From: Torymus aiolomorphi
Taxonomy: Eukaryota; Arthropoda; Insecta; Hymenoptera; Torymidae
Assembly: GCA_036365515.1 (NCBI GenBank)
Contig: CM070877.1
Span: 5,217,001-5,281,000 of the forward strand
DNA: 64,000 nucleotides
Reading direction: 5' to 3'
The translations under genes were made by a program, and so were the position numbers. Position 1 is the stretch's first letter. Each line of letters starts with the position of its first letter. The notes below the pieces were generated by a model. That model worked only from the letters and a program-made list of their open reading frames with translations. It was not told where the DNA came from and searched no databases. Positions 11,527 through 24,020 of this stretch are shown here, piece by piece.

Positions 11527-12220
11527 AAGGACGTTCTCCGGGTCGAAACAGCAATTTTAGTTTTTATATTTTTATATAATGTTTTATTAATTTGATAATC
11601 CAAGAGTAAGTACATGTAACAAATATATACTTGAAAGAACATAAGACAATTTTTTTTAGACAAATTCAGGCAATAGTCACTATGGTATTGTTACAATTAA
11701 AGACAAAAACTTCAATAAGTTCTTAAAATTTTTTTATTTTTTATTCGATCTTAACGAAATAGAGCTTATTTTGTTCGTTAAGAAATTTCAGGGAGAGTAT
11801 CGATGGGAAAATTTATGATACGAATTACCAGTAAGGCGCAATATCAATTTATTTAAGAAAAGCAAGTCAAGTTTTCATCAAAACTTTCTTAAACAAATTG
11901 ATATTGCGCCGTACTGGTAACTCGTATCATAAATTTTCCCATCGATACTCGCCCTGAAATTTCTTAACGAACAAAATAAGCTTTATTTCGTTAAGATCGG
12001 ATAAAAAATAAAAAAATTTAAAGAACTTATTGAAGTTTCTGTCTCTAATTGTAACAATAGCATAGTGACTATTGCCTGAATTTGTCTGAAAAAAATTGTC
12101 TTATGTTCTTTCAAGTATATATTTGTTACATGTACTTACTCTTGGATTATCAAATTAATAAAACATTATTTAAAAATATAAAAACTAAGATTGCTGTTTC
12201 GACTCGGAGAACGTCCTTAA
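11527..12220. mobile_element. Foldback element, about 690 bp
   Basis: The arm beginning AAGGACGTTCTCCGGGTCG at 11527 is matched by its inverse ending at about 12220. The arms are about 335 bp each around a short centre near 11870 and differ at scattered bases. No coding capacity. It interrupts a degenerate repeat whose pieces continue on both sides. Confidence 0.8.
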
Positions 12221-12221
12221 G

Positions 12222-12870
12222 TGTATGAGTGCACGCGTAGTGGGTTTTTCGATCCACTCAACTGGATTTTTAGATTTATTTAAGTGTGACTGTGCACGCT
12301 TGCCCAGGAGATAATTGTTGCTTTAGCCAGAATCTAAGGGTATCCAGGGAGGTTTCTTGAGTCGCTGAACTGGATTTCTGCACTGACAAAAATAATATAA
12401 TAAAAATTACTATAATACATAAACACGTCAAGACATACTTGCAATATCAAAATATTTACGATGTTATTATAGTAAAAATTCCTATATGTGTTCAATAATT
12501 TTTACTATGTACATAGCAATTTTTACTACAATACAATAAAACATAGTAATTATTTTGATATTGCAAGTATGTCTCGACATTACTATCTATTATCATAATT
12601 TTTATTATGTCATTTTTAGATTTTTAGATTTGCGCAAAAATCGTCTCCAGGGCATGCACGTGTAAATCATATACTTAAAGAGACCTCAGAATCGAACTCA
12701 GCGATATGAAAAACTCCCTGGATACTCTAAGATTCGCACTGAAACTTTTGATTTACGCAAAAATCGTCTCCTGGGCATGCGCATTGCATTGTACACTAAA
12801 ATAGATTTCAAAATTTAAATCAACGGGTCGAAAAACCCCCTGAATGACGTCGGATATAAATTATATATGT
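12222..12870. repeat. Degenerate repeats in inverted arrangement
   Basis: Segments like GGGTATCCAGGGAGGTTTCT plus GAGTCGCTGAACTGG (about 12347), and their inverses near 12683 and 12825, recur with spacing of 110-130 bp. The string CAAAAATCGTCTCC appears twice (near 12645 and 12758), each followed by GGGCATGC. A separate hairpin MITE is nested at 12384-12612. Similar sequence also precedes the foldback at 11470-11526. Confidence 0.55.
12384..12612. mobile_element. Nested hairpin MITE
   Basis: The termini are TGACAAAAATAATATAATAA and its near-inverse ending TTATTATGTCA at 12612. The subterminal string GACATACTTGCAATATCAAA is also inverted across the element. No coding sequence. Confidence 0.65.
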
Positions 12871-13289
12871 AAAAAAAATATAGTTTACGTAATTTTTTAT
12901 AATTAAAAAAAGATTTTTTACTATTAAAACACGTGTCTTAATAGTAAAGTATCCATAACTTTAATATACGAAAACTTCTTAAACGAATCATTTCTTAACT
13001 GTTAATGAATTGGTTTAATTATAAATCAACATTCATTTGTCCATATACAAACGTTCGTTCGTTAATAGATAGTTAATGACGCGTCTTAACAGTAAAGATT
13101 TTCTTTTCTCTGCGTTATCTTAAAACAATGATGGATTTGTTATGATATCAATTTATTCGTGATTTTAATGATGGGTTGCTCGGTTACAAAAACAAAAGTG
13201 GCGCGAAGGCTTGCTAAAATTACGGCACGCGAAGCACTCTTATAGAGGTGGCTAGTATTCTTAAACGCCTAAGGAAGTTTTTTTGAAAA
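12871..13289. other. Gene-free AT-rich spacer
   Basis: No gene, repeat family or RNA is recognised here. Short TTAATAGTAAAG strings recur but have no clear structure. Confidence 0.4.
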
Positions 13290-13503
13290 ATTTCAGTATT
13301 CTATGCATTGTTGCTAAATAGAATTTTTCGTGATTGTTACGATAAGTGCTGTTGAAGGCCGCGCTCCACGGTACACGTGTTACGACGTGCGCACGACACG
13401 ATCACGAAAAATTGTACAACAATACATAGACTACTGAAATGTTCGTAACGTGCGCACGTCGTACTGTAGAGCGCGGCCTTCAACAGCATTTATCGTAACA
13501 ATT
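13290..13503. repeat. Inverted repeat with GC-rich arms
   Basis: GCTGTTGAAGGCCGCGCTC at about 13348 is inverted at about 13470. The flanking GTTACGATAA/TTATCGTAAC and AATTTTTCGTGAT/ATCACGAAAAATT pairs extend the symmetry in a rearranged order. Probably a decayed hairpin element. Confidence 0.55.
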
Positions 13504-13581
13504 ATGAAATAACCAAGCCAATAATAGCACGAAAGAGATAGTTGACTCCAACTCTTGCGTTTATTTTATTTTTAATTTATA

Positions 13582-14401
13582 CCCGGTTGCAAATATTCTA
13601 GTGATTTCCACCTGGATTTCCACCTGAAATTTCACCTGGATTTTCACCTGAATTCATGTAAATATAACGTAAAATTAAGATGGAATATACCTAATTTTTA
13701 GAAGCATTTTCAGCTGTAAAAAGTCCAAAACGTCACGTGAATTTCAGGTGAATTTCAATTATATTTCGATGGCTGAGCGGAACAAGGTCGTATCTCGGCG
13801 CGCGAACGAAGAACGTCGTATCTCACCGTGCGGATGAAGAACGTCGTATCTCAGCGCGCGGACGAAAAACGTCATATCTCACCGCGCGGATGAAGAACGT
13901 CGTATCTCACTGCGCGGATGAAGAACGTCAATCTCAGCGCGCGGACGAACAACGTCGTACTTATCTCACCGCGCGGACAAAAAACGTCGTATCTCACCGC
14001 GCGGATGAAGAACGTCGTATCTCGGCGCGAGGATGAAGAACGACGTATCTTGGCGCTCTTGCGGCCAGTACACGGCCAGTATACGGCGATCAGATACGAC
14101 GTTCTTCATCCGCGCGGTGAGACACGACGTTCTTTGTCCGCGCGCCGAGATACAACGTTCTTTGTCCGCGCGCCGAGATACGACTTTGTTCCGCTCAGCC
14201 GTCGAAATATACTTGAAATTCATTCAAATTCACCTGAACTTCACGTGACGTTTTTGGACTTTTTACAGCTGAAAATGTATCTGAAAATTACGTATGTTCC
14301 ACCTTAATTTTACGTTATATTTACATGAATTTCAGGTGAAAATCCAGGTGAAATTTCAGGTGGAAATCCAGGTGGAAATCACTAGAATATTTGCAACCGG
14401 G
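13582..14401. mobile_element. Foldback element with internal 28-bp minisatellite
   Basis: Termini are CCCGGTTGCAAATATTCTAG and its exact inverse, with TA directly outside both ends. Just inside are short repeats of TTTCCACCTGGA type, inverted at the other end. The centre carries about eight copies of a unit like GAAGAACGTCGTATCTCACC GCGCGGAT on the left (13795-14050) and two or three inverted copies on the right (14095-14185). Open frames read through the minisatellite on both strands but only mirror the repeat. Confidence 0.8.
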
Positions 14402-14437
14402 TAATTCTATTAATGATCATTATTGATAAGATCGGTG

Positions 14438-14444
14438 TATATAA
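14438..14444 (+). promoter_or_regulatory. TATA box of the serine protease gene
   Basis: TATATAA lies 36 bp upstream of the start codon, so the 5' untranslated region would be only about 10 bases long. That is usual for insect digestive protease genes. The promoter starts within about 35 bp of the end of the upstream foldback element. Confidence 0.65.
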
Positions 14445-14479
14445 GGAAGACTTTTTTTTCATTTTCACTTATTGCAGCC

Positions 14480-17198
14480 ATGAAGGTCTTGTGTATTTTG
14501 TTGTGCGTCGCTTTTGCGAGCGGCTTCTATGTAGGTAAAAAGAGATTTTAAATATCGTTTTTGTTGATTAAAATAAATTTTTCAATTACATATTATATTT
14601 TAATTTCTAATAGATAACAATGAAACACATGAAGATAAAATTGTTGGAGGATATTATGTTAGAATAGAAAATTTACCATATCAGGTAAATAAATATCAAC
14701 TAAATCTTGTAACATTCATTTTTTTGCAGCAATTTCTTTAATGTAACTGATTAAAAAATTAATAGATTATGTGATAGATTTATTAATAGATTTATTTATT
14801 AATAGATTGTTGAATAAAATAGTCCATGAACGATATTAATAGTCGTACTTGCTTTATCGTATTATGTATTGAATAAATTTCATACAAAACAGTTTATAGA
14901 AATTTAAAAGTTTTTTAAAATAATTCAAGAAGATGTTAAATCTGATTAAAGCTCGTTATATCTTATATATCAACATAATAATTTCAATATAAATCTTTAA
15001 GCTCATAGCTCTCAGGATGAAAGTATTTAAATTTGTTTTTAGGCTAGCTTGCTTCGGTTCAGAATAGATAAATTCTGCGGTGCAACTATTATAGCTGAAT
15101 CTTGGGTTATAACTGCTTCACACTGTGTCGTGTAAGATTTCATTTAATTTTTATAATTACATTAAGTATTTCTATATAATAGAACTTCTTACAAAAAATT
15201 AAATTAATCTCTTCATTGCAAAATAGAAATAATCAATCGCGTATATCAGTACGAACTGGCAGTGGACGCAGAAAACCTTCAGGTAAAATACACAGAGTTG
15301 AGAGAATTATAATACATGAGGATTATGACACCAACAGAGATAACAACGACATTGCTTTAATCAAGGTAATTAAATATGTTTATTTTACCTGTGAACCCGC
15401 GTGAAAATATGATATGAGATCTCATATGAGATTGTAAATGAGACCTTAAAAAGATCTCAAATGAGATCTACATGAGATCTCATATGAGATCCTATTACGA
15501 ATTTCAGACATTATATCTCACATGAGATCTCATATGAGATCTATCTGCAATTTTCTATTAAATAAAAAACTTAAGCCGTTAAATCTCGTGTGACATCTCA
15601 TATGAGATCTCATATGAGATCTCATCTGCAATTTTCTATTAAATAAAAAACTTAAGCCGTTAGATCTCATGTGAGATCTCATATGAGATCTCATCTATGA
15701 TGAAAAGTTTTAAATATTTTTTTATTTCAATTATACAATTACCATAAATACTATTTGCATGTCTTTAGTGTATTTAATTTAATTTGTCGTAGAATCGACG
15801 TATCAAAAACAAGGCATGCCTTGTAAGTTCGACTCTTAAAAAGTCATTGAAGTGATCGACTCTCACAGTCTTATACACTCGACATTGACAACTTGTTTAT
15901 AGGAACAGTCGGCGGGTCGCCACGTATCGGCGAGTGGCGGTAATAAGGAATGGGTCTGGGTGACAAGCTTAGTACCGCCACTGGCCGATACGTGGCGACC
16001 CGCCGACTGCTCCTATAAACAAGTTGTCAATGTCGAGTGTATAAGACTGTGAGAGTCGATCACTTCAATGACTTTTCAAGAGTCAAACTTACAAGGCATG
16101 CCTTGTTTTTGATACGTCGATTCAGCGACAAATTAAATTAAATACAGTAAAGACATGCAAATAGTATTTGTATAATTGAAATAAAAAAATATTTAAAACT
16201 TTTTATCATAGATGAGATCTGATATGAGATCTCACATCAGATCTAATGGCTTCAGTTTTTTATTTAATAGAAAATTTTAGATGAGATCTCATATGATATC
16301 TCACATGAGATATAATTCCTGAAATTTTTTCATTTAATGGAAAATTGCAGGTGAGATCTCATATGAGATCTCATGTGAGATATAATGTCTGAAATTCGTA
16401 ATAGAATCTCATATGAGATCCCATATGAGATCTCATGTAGATCTCATTTGAGATCTTTTTAAGATCTCAATTACAATCTCATATGAGATCTCATATCATA
16501 TTTTCACGCGGGAATTACTTAGAAAGAATTTAGTATAGATATAATATCACTATTCATGACAATGTTAGTATTCCAATGTGTGTAATAATAGTTTTATACA
16601 ACTTCGAAACTTGTTAAATAAATTTCAGTACAAATTTAAATTTTCGATTAAGAACTAAGAAATTGTGACTAACACGAATATTTTAATTATATTTTTCATC
16701 CAGCTTGCACAGCCTATTCAATTTAATAATAAACAACAACCTATAAAACCTGCAAAACCACGTGATATTCCCAGAGAAGGTCAATTGATGCGGATTTCTG
16801 GTTTTGGACAGATAGGGGTAAGTTCTTATCCCTCACAGAGAAAGGTTTTCGTTTTTTCTAGAATTTCTTTAGTTAATTTAATGAATTATTTTTAGAAAAA
16901 TATGAGAAACTCTAATTTTTTGAAGGCTGCATACGTGTCTGTAAGGAGTCAAGAAGATTGTCAAAGAGCTTACGGGTCCTTTCCCATAACCGATAATATG
17001 TTTTGTGCGGGCAATGGAGACGCTGATGCGTGCTTTGGTGATTCTGGTGGACCTGGTGTTATTCGTGATAAACTCTATGGAATCATTTCCATTGGTATAA
17101 ATTGTACATCGACAATATATCCTGGAGTGTTCACTAGGGTGCACAAATACTATGATTGGATTGAAGAAAAAACTGAAATCAGATTCGAAAATTTGTAA
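14480..17198 (+). CDS. Trypsin-like serine protease, six exons
   Basis: A secreted S1-family endopeptidase, probably digestive. Exons: 14480-14534, 14614-14684, 15043-15131, 15227-15365, 16704-16817 and 16896-17198. All introns are GT-AG and the phases fit, giving 256 residues. Visible in order: a signal peptide (KVLCILLCVAFAS), a short propeptide, the activation site followed by IVGGYY, the catalytic His in TASHC (a variant of TAAHC), the catalytic Asp in DIALIK, and the catalytic Ser in GDSGGP. The residue six before that Ser is Asp, and the S1-pocket glycines are present (SIG and PGVF), so cleavage after Lys/Arg is expected. Three disulfide pairs can be placed. No clip domain. Intron 4 holds a 1.1-kb foldback without disturbing the splice sites. 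Nothing suggests a pseudogene. Endogenous substrate unknown. Confidence 0.92.
15396..16512. mobile_element. Foldback element in protease intron 4
   Basis: Termini are CCCGCGTGAAAATATGATAT and its inverse ending CGCGGG, with AA directly outside both ends. Each arm (about 540 bp) contains many copies of the perfect palindrome AGATCTCATATGAGATCT, so the DNA can fold locally and as a whole. The central loop is near 15940. Arms are almost identical. No coding sequence. It inserted about 30 bp downstream of a 5' splice site. Confidence 0.88.
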
Positions 17199-17245
17199 AC
17201 CTAACTTACAATTAGTATAAAAAAATACTTGTTTTACGTGATAAA

Positions 17246-17251
17246 AATAAA
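17246..17251 (+). terminator. Poly(A) signal of the serine protease gene
   Basis: AATAAA 48 bp after the stop codon, in a typical AT-rich setting. Confidence 0.65.
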
Positions 17252-17259
17252 ATTTTGAA

Positions 17260-17954
17260 CATAAAGAAAAAATTAAGCTTGATTCTTCCTGCTAATAACA
17301 TCACACGATTAGATACTGAACGATTACTCCCAAAATAAGTATATGGAAAATACACCAAAATGTTATGGTTAACGATAAGTTCAATTAGTAAACAAAATTT
17401 CTTTTTGAGACACCAAATCTACCTTCTGTATTTGTTTTTTCTACTACTGCAGATGTATATAGTATATGATAATATCCAACAATTCCCACTTAGGGCATAA
17501 AGTTATACTTGATGCCCTTGATACAAAAACTACTATTCAATAATCATCTTTCTACCAAAAAGAACCTGTGTTAATTTTTTTTTTATGGTTGAAGATTGTT
17601 CTATGATGTACGAAACCAATACCTAACTCAAACTGAATAAATTATGAATGATAATTAAAATTCTCATTTAGAATACTATTACTACCAAGGGGAATGATTG
17701 TAACTTTGCCACAGAAAAGTCCTGACTATTTTAAAATAGATACGCTTTACGATTATTTTGTACGTTCAATATTATATATAATCTTAAAATTTGCACATCT
17801 ATTTACTCGTTAGATTGCTTTAATGAACATAAAATCCAAAATCCGCGGAGGAGAGGGCCGAAGGAACAAACCGTTTCTTATGTATACGTTCCGACCATAC
17901 TTTTACTCATATAGTGAGGGGCTAGGAACTCGTTTCTCTTGTCTCTAAGGGAAG
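17260..17954. other. Gene-free spacer
   Basis: No coding, RNA or repeat signal is recognised between the protease gene and the next hairpin. Confidence 0.4.
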
Positions 17955-18200
17955 GGCCACATATGTGAATACACTTGCGTACGAATCCGCATAGCGCAGT
18001 GGAGTCACTAGGAAAACTTTGTAATGCCAACTTTGCAGGAAAGTCACTATGGTTTCGTGAGGAACTTCTATTGTTGAGAGGGTTCACGAAGTCATATCTG
18101 ACTTTCCTGTACAGTTGGCACTAGCGAGTTTCGCTTAGGCCGTCTAGTGATTCCGCTGCGCCGTACGCATTCATGCGCAAGCGTATTCACATATGTGGCC
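17955..18200. mobile_element. Hairpin MITE-like element
   Basis: GGCCACATATGTGAATAC at the left is inverted at the right end (GTATTCACATATGTGGCC). Internal segments such as AGTGGAGTCACTAG and CTAGTGATTCCGCTG continue the symmetry. Arms are about 110 bp and imperfect. Confidence 0.65.
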
Positions 18201-19060
18201 AAAGCCTAAGGCACTTATCAAGCAGCAATAGATTTAGATCCATAGTGCGGGAAAATAATGTGTATATAACATGAACTTGTCCACACTACTTTATCAAGTA
18301 ATCACTTTAATCGGTCAGTTATTGTATTCTAGCATTATTGTTTATTTATTTACTTTACTTGGTCTTATCTATCGGATTATAATAGAAGAATTCTAATTTA
18401 TTATATGAATGAATGCATGGATATATGATATTTTCTTTTATGTATTAATCTGCATCGTACTGATTGAGTAGATAAGTATTTCTCTATCATTTATCGTTTA
18501 ATCAACTTATTTTTCGGAATATTTTATGTGCGATTTCAACAACGATACACATGTATGTGTATCGACAATGCATATTATCATGATTGTAATAGTTTTGTTA
18601 ATACTGAAATAAAAAGCTATGCTATTTAGCTTATCGTAATTTTTTTTTATACTAGTCCTGGCTTGATATAAACCGATTTCAATAACACTTAGTAACACTT
18701 GTGTTCACCTAATATTATTTGACTTTATGCTAATGTCCATAAAGTGGAACGTATAAAGAAAAAATATAACTCTAATAATCTTAGAAGTCTTTTTTCGTCA
18801 CCATAAAGGTTCTTTACTTTTTGTCGTGTTTAGTTTACGCAAATGGCTTTTACAACAGTAAGATTACAATTTCAAATCATGGAGAACTTGAATTATTGAG
18901 AGTTGCCTGAACAATAGTTAAAGTTTCTATAAAATTACTTTGAAAAATTTTATAATTTTTTATTTAGTTTATAGAAATTATTAGTTTTAAAAAAATAACC
19001 TTATTATAGTTTTTGAATATAAATGTAAATTGATTAAGACGGTCTTACACCTAGTAGCTT
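18201..19060. other. Gene-free spacer
   Basis: AT-rich sequence with no gene or family that I recognise. Confidence 0.4.
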
Positions 19061-19063
19061 CTG

Positions 19064-19151
19064 CACACGCACACGCATACGCACACGCACGCACACACAC
19101 ACGCACACACACACACACACACACAAGCACACACACACACACACACACACT
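19064..19151 (+). repeat. CA microsatellite
   Basis: A run of CA dinucleotides, with CG-containing variants at the left end, nearly pure from about 19085. Confidence 0.9.
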
Positions 19152-19242
19152 ATAAATATACACTATTTCTGATAAAATGGCTCAAGACTTAATCTGTAAA
19201 CCAATTTCACTCAGAGATATAGCATTTTCAATTTTTTGTCAT

Positions 19243-19580
19243 TGGCGTAGGTTTTTAAAAAAGTATACCACTGATTTTCATGGGAGAAGGTCTAAATTAC
19301 TTGAAATTTATGTAGTTATGGCCCGAAGATCTTCAGAAAATGTTATATTTTCAAATCGAGTTAAAAATACAACATTTGCTGAAAAAAATATTTTAATGGA
19401 AAAAACTACTTTAAATTCATGGATTTTATGAATTTTTATGTAGTTTTTAGCATTTTTAAATTATTTTTTTTCAACAAATGTTATATTTTCAACTCTTTGG
19501 GCCATAGCTACATAAATTTCAAGTAACTTAGAGCTTATCCCATGAAAATCCATGGTATACTTTTTTTTTAAAAGTTACGC
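19243..19580. repeat. Inverted repeat, about 340 bp
   Basis: AAAAAGTATACCACTGATTT and TTACTTGAAATTTATGTAG of the left arm return inverted near 19540-19560 and 19510. The centre includes a repeated ATGTTATATTTTCAA. An 84-codon open frame in the left arm is AT-rich and unrecognised. Possibly a MITE. Confidence 0.55.
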
Positions 19581-19899
19581 CAAACTTTAAAAAGACATTT
19601 TGAGGAATAAGCCTGTAAAGAAAAATATCATAAAACTTCACTTTCTCTTCAGCCATTAGGTCTCTTTTCTGAAACATAAAAAATAAGTTTTCACAATAAA
19701 TATCATGAAATTTTACAACAAAATATATTGCTTACTCAGTGTAAACATATGCCTAACCTGCAACAATGGTGAACTGTGAAAATACAGTAGAGGCAGCAGT
19801 GCACTGACTTACCGACTGTTCATCAAAATTTGTTTGAAAAAAGTTGGTAATTCTATTCTAAGATAAGTATTCTATTTTTTAAATAATAGTACATTACGA

Positions 19900-20176
19900 T
19901 ACTAGTGGCATAAGTTGCACTTTGCGGCACGGCGTGTATAAGTGTCCGAGCGTAGCGAGAGCGCTTAACGCCGTGCCATAAAGAACGACTTGTGACACGT
20001 GTATCGTACATTATTTTGTAACACTGACTGCATAAATCCGCCATATTCGTGCCATTAGCAGTCCATTTTTGCACCGTGTTAGTAGTATCGCCCGAGCGAT
20101 AGCGACGATTATAAACACGGTGCAATAATGGACTACTTATGTCACGGATAGGCGTGACATAAATGCGGATTTATGC
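19900..20176. repeat. Two adjacent hairpins
   Basis: The first has GGCACGGCGT inverted as ACGCCGTGCC (about 19925-19980). The second has CATAAATCCGC at 20030 inverted at the right end, with CAGTCCATT and CACCGTGTT inside also inverted. Not tRNA-like. Perhaps two related MITEs. Confidence 0.55.
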
Positions 20177-20276
20177 CACGCAGTGCTATAAATTAAATTT
20201 AGTGAAGTGAAGTGAATAGGTTACACTTTCTAAAAGAAAAATATAGAGATAGTGAGACAGTTTTTAATTATAGAAA

Positions 20277-21292
20277 ATGAAAAAAACTCGAACTTTAAGA
20301 AAGGATAGGACAAGTGGTCAATCAACAAGATTTTCAAAGAGAAAAGATTGGAATAGAGGGGTTAAAAGAAGAACATCGAAAAAAGACAGGCTTAATGTAT
20401 ACATCAACAGCAAAATTGAATGTTCAGAATTATCCAGAGTCAACTTTTAAAGGATATCGAATCTTTAATTTAGATTTGCTATCAAGAATACTTACCGATG
20501 TCATCTCCTGTAAGCTTTGCGGAAATGATGTACTTTTTCAAGGAACACGTACTATGGGGCTTGGAGGTGACTATACCTTATCTTGCCAAGGATGTGGTTT
20601 CTCGCAAAGCTTCTTCAACTGTGACATGGTCAGAAGAAGAAACACTTTGCTACAAGCTCAAGCGATGAGAGAGGACTTTTTGGAAAAAGACGTCTGACTA
20701 AAACCAGAATAACAAGTATGTAGACTTGCTATACAGAATCTATCCGAAATAACCCAGGATCTCTTTGTGGTATGATTAGAGCCACCTGGGCAATTTGGTA
20801 TCACATGGGCTCTACTGATGATTCTCCGCAGCATTAATATTCTGCCCAGGTGGCAGAAACTTCTGGTGTAAGTATCATCGTGCTGCAGCTACTAATGAAT
20901 TGGACGATTTTCATCACAGCCAAGCTCTTCCACAAGCAGTCGTGGATGCTGTCCATCCAATATTTATCCAAATAACATCAGTTTCTCTTCTGAAGCATTG
21001 TCTTGGTGGACAAACACAGAACTCCAATGAATGCTTTAACAGCATTCTTTGGAAAATATGTCCAAAGAACATCTTTGTTGGATTTGATACATTGAAGCTG
21101 GGAAGGAAGATTGCTACAATCCTCTTCAATGATGGAGTCTGTGGCATCTTGCGTGTAATACAGAGACTTAACTCTACTTCAGGACTTAATGCTATTTCTG
21201 CTGCAAAAAAGAAAGACAAAGTGACACTAGACAAGGCAGAAAAACAGAAACTTGAAGACATTAAAAAGAAGAGAATAATTTACAGAAAATTC
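20277..21292 (+). pseudogene. Mutator-like transposase, decayed
   Basis: The remains of a MULE-type transposase of the kind annotated in arthropods as Mutator-like transposase domain. The N-terminal part begins in one frame at 20277 (basic, Lys/Arg/Ser/Gly-rich start), then shifts to the frame open at 20314-20697. That frame has a zinc-binding cluster with CKLCGND and SCQGCGFS. The catalytic middle of several hundred residues is missing. Downstream comes a piece with IRNNPGSLCG and AIWYHMGSTD that contains a stop, then the open frame at 20900-21292 with LPQAVVDAV, HCLGGQTQNSNECFN and KICPKNIFVGF. The frameshifts, stop and large deletion mean it is dead. It ends exactly where the TIR element at 21293 begins. 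Confidence 0.75.
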
Positions 21293-21884
<592 letters not shown>

Positions 21885-22096
21885 CAATTATACTTCAAGC
21901 TTCACTCTTGAGATTATATATATATATAACATGTAGTTATTCAGAGTATACATTTTTACCAATTTTGAATAAATTAAGAATTTTGGCCATAAATACATAT
22001 ATTTTATAAAAATACAAAACAAACTTAATTCTAATTTAGGTGAGAATAGCTTACGCTTTAAACTTTCGTTTTACTTAAAAAGCTGTACTAAAACTA

Positions 22097-23345
22097 TTAT
22101 TTTAATATTGGTTTGTTATAATACTTAGCAAAAACACATGATCTTTCTGATCATCCAGCCGTCTTTCTAATAGTATCAATGTCAATTTCACCAGCTAGCG
22201 CGCAAGATGTACCAGCATGTCTGGTGGAATGACCTGAAAAAATACTCGTATCTATACCTGCTGAAGAGAGAACATTCTTCAGCCATCTACTAATTGTTAG
22301 CGCACTGATACGTTTATGCGGCTTTTTTAACATTATAAAAAGATAAGTTTCATTTCCTCGCAGGACCTTCGTTTTGTTTAAGTAACAATCCAAACAGGAA
22401 AAGACGCACAAACGCGCCCTTTCATCAAACTTTGGTAATAAAAGTACAGAATTTGCAACTCCTGGACGCGAGGTTTTAATCACATCAGTTATAATAATCT
22501 CAATCTTATCTAAATCTATTTTAATACTATTTATCTTAATACTCGTAATTGTTTGCGCTCTTTGAGCTGTAATTAAAGCTAACAAAGTTACTAACTTAAA
22601 GGAAAGATCTTTTAATGACAAAACGCTTGAATCCCCCAGAGCTTCTAAATAATCTAAAACATTGCTAAGATTCCAACTTCCGCAATATTTTGGAACGGTT
22701 TGATTTAATCTAAAAAACCCTTTTAACAAGCGTTTTATCAAATCGCTATTGCCAATTTTATTAGAAGATATGAGAGAAATAGCGCTTCTGTCGGTATTAA
22801 GCGAACCATAAGATCTTCCTTCATTGAAACCCTGGGTATTAAAAACTTTATAACACTGAACTCATCTGGATTCAGAGAATCACAATTGTTCTTAGAACAA
22901 AAACAAAACCATTTATCTGAACTATATTTATATTGTTTTATAGAATTTACTTAAAGAAGCTAACATTAAATCTAAAGACTCTTCCGGGATGTTCTTATCT
23001 CGGAATGCTTCTCTGATACCATTGCTACAAGAAGGCTCAGATACTGCGCTCGTGGATGATGCTGTTTTCTGCACATGGATAATAACAAATCATTACATGG
23101 ATGAAATTCAATGATATCCGAAATGGCTAATTTTAAGAATAAGGGATACCATGGTTGATTAGGCCATCTCGGCACTACCATGATACCCTCAGCCTGTTCT
23201 TGCTGGATCTTATGAATTGTCTTTAAAATGAAAATGAAAGGTGGAAAAGCGTAAAAGAAAATATTTTTCTAATTTACAGTAAACACATCTATCGCTAAAG
23301 CATCTTTATCGGGCATCCAAGAGAAATATTTTTCGCATTTTTATT
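22097..23345 (-). pseudogene. DIRS-like retroelement: RNase H end plus tyrosine recombinase
   Basis: A minus-strand fragment of a DIRS-order retroelement. In reading order: the end of the reverse transcriptase/RNase H region (PDKDALAIDVF, then YAFPPF, then VVPRWPNQPWYPLF), a linker, and a tyrosine recombinase whose longest open frame is 22151-22741. The recombinase has the first catalytic Arg in LITAQRAQT, the H-x-x-R in SGHSTRHAGT, and the catalytic Tyr region in FAKYYNKP. The conserved Trp codon after KTAG is now TGA, there is a stop near the RNase H end, and a frameshift is needed near 22855. The element is inactive. The upstream reverse transcriptase core and terminal repeats are absent. 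Confidence 0.85.
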
Positions 23346-23826
23346 GCTGTTATTTTACATTTTTTTCACAGTTTAGTGAAGAAAAAACTCTTTTTCCACA
23401 CATGAGTGGGAATAGTACATTGTGCAACAAGAGAAGAAAATGAGCTATTTCAAGCTAGTGTGAGGGGATCAGCACGAGTTGGAGTCGAGGACGCTGAAGG
23501 CACCCGCGAGACGGAAACGAATGCTGAAAACACCTCACCCGAGTCCAATGTACTATTCTTTCTCACTTGTAATTATGAACTTCCAGACTTGTGCATTCAA
23601 GTGTCCCGATCGCATTATATACATTTTTTTTCTGATAACTCGAGCGTTAACCAATGAGAATTTGATTTTAAATCAGCGTCAAATCTTCTCTTTTTTAAAA
23701 TATTTAGTTCATCAAGATTGTGTTACAGTTAATTTTTTTTCAATCGGTTTGAGTTAATCAACGTGTCGTATCATCGAATAATCAATTTTATAAGTAAAAG
23801 AAAGATTGTTTTTTTTTTTAAATAAG
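23346..23826. other. Gene-free stretch
   Basis: Two short overlapping open frames (23406-23657 and 23479-23757) show no protein-like features. Nothing else is recognised. Confidence 0.4.
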
Positions 23827-24020
23827 GGACCTCAACGAACGAGTTTTAGGCAAAATTCTTTATTTATTAATGCCGACGTTTCGAAAGTGAATTTTACTCT
23901 CCTCCTCAGGGTATATAAAGTTAGAAGGATAGTTATAAAGAGGAGGAGAGTAAAATTCACTCTCGAAACGTCGGCATAAATAAATAAAGAATTTTACCTA
24001 ATACTCGTTCGTTGAGGTCC
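23827..24020. mobile_element. Hairpin MITE with CGACGTTTCGA arms
   Basis: The left end GGACCTCAACGAACGAG and the right end CTCGTTCGTTGAGGTCC are exact inverses. Inner arms carry GCCGACGTTTCGA and TTTTACTCTCCTCCTC, inverted on the other side. Half of a second, diverged copy lies at 61774-61859. Confidence 0.8.

Noticed and set aside
13918..14307. 129-codon frame and neighbours on both strands
   Set aside because: They read through the 28-bp minisatellite of a foldback element.
15396..16512. CRISPR-like array of AGATCTCATATGAGATCT repeats
   Set aside because: The spacers are not unique or even in length, the array is mirrored, and the genome is eukaryotic; it is a foldback transposon.
19853..20125. 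90-codon minus-strand frame
   Set aside because: Falls inside two hairpins and lacks any recognisable motif.
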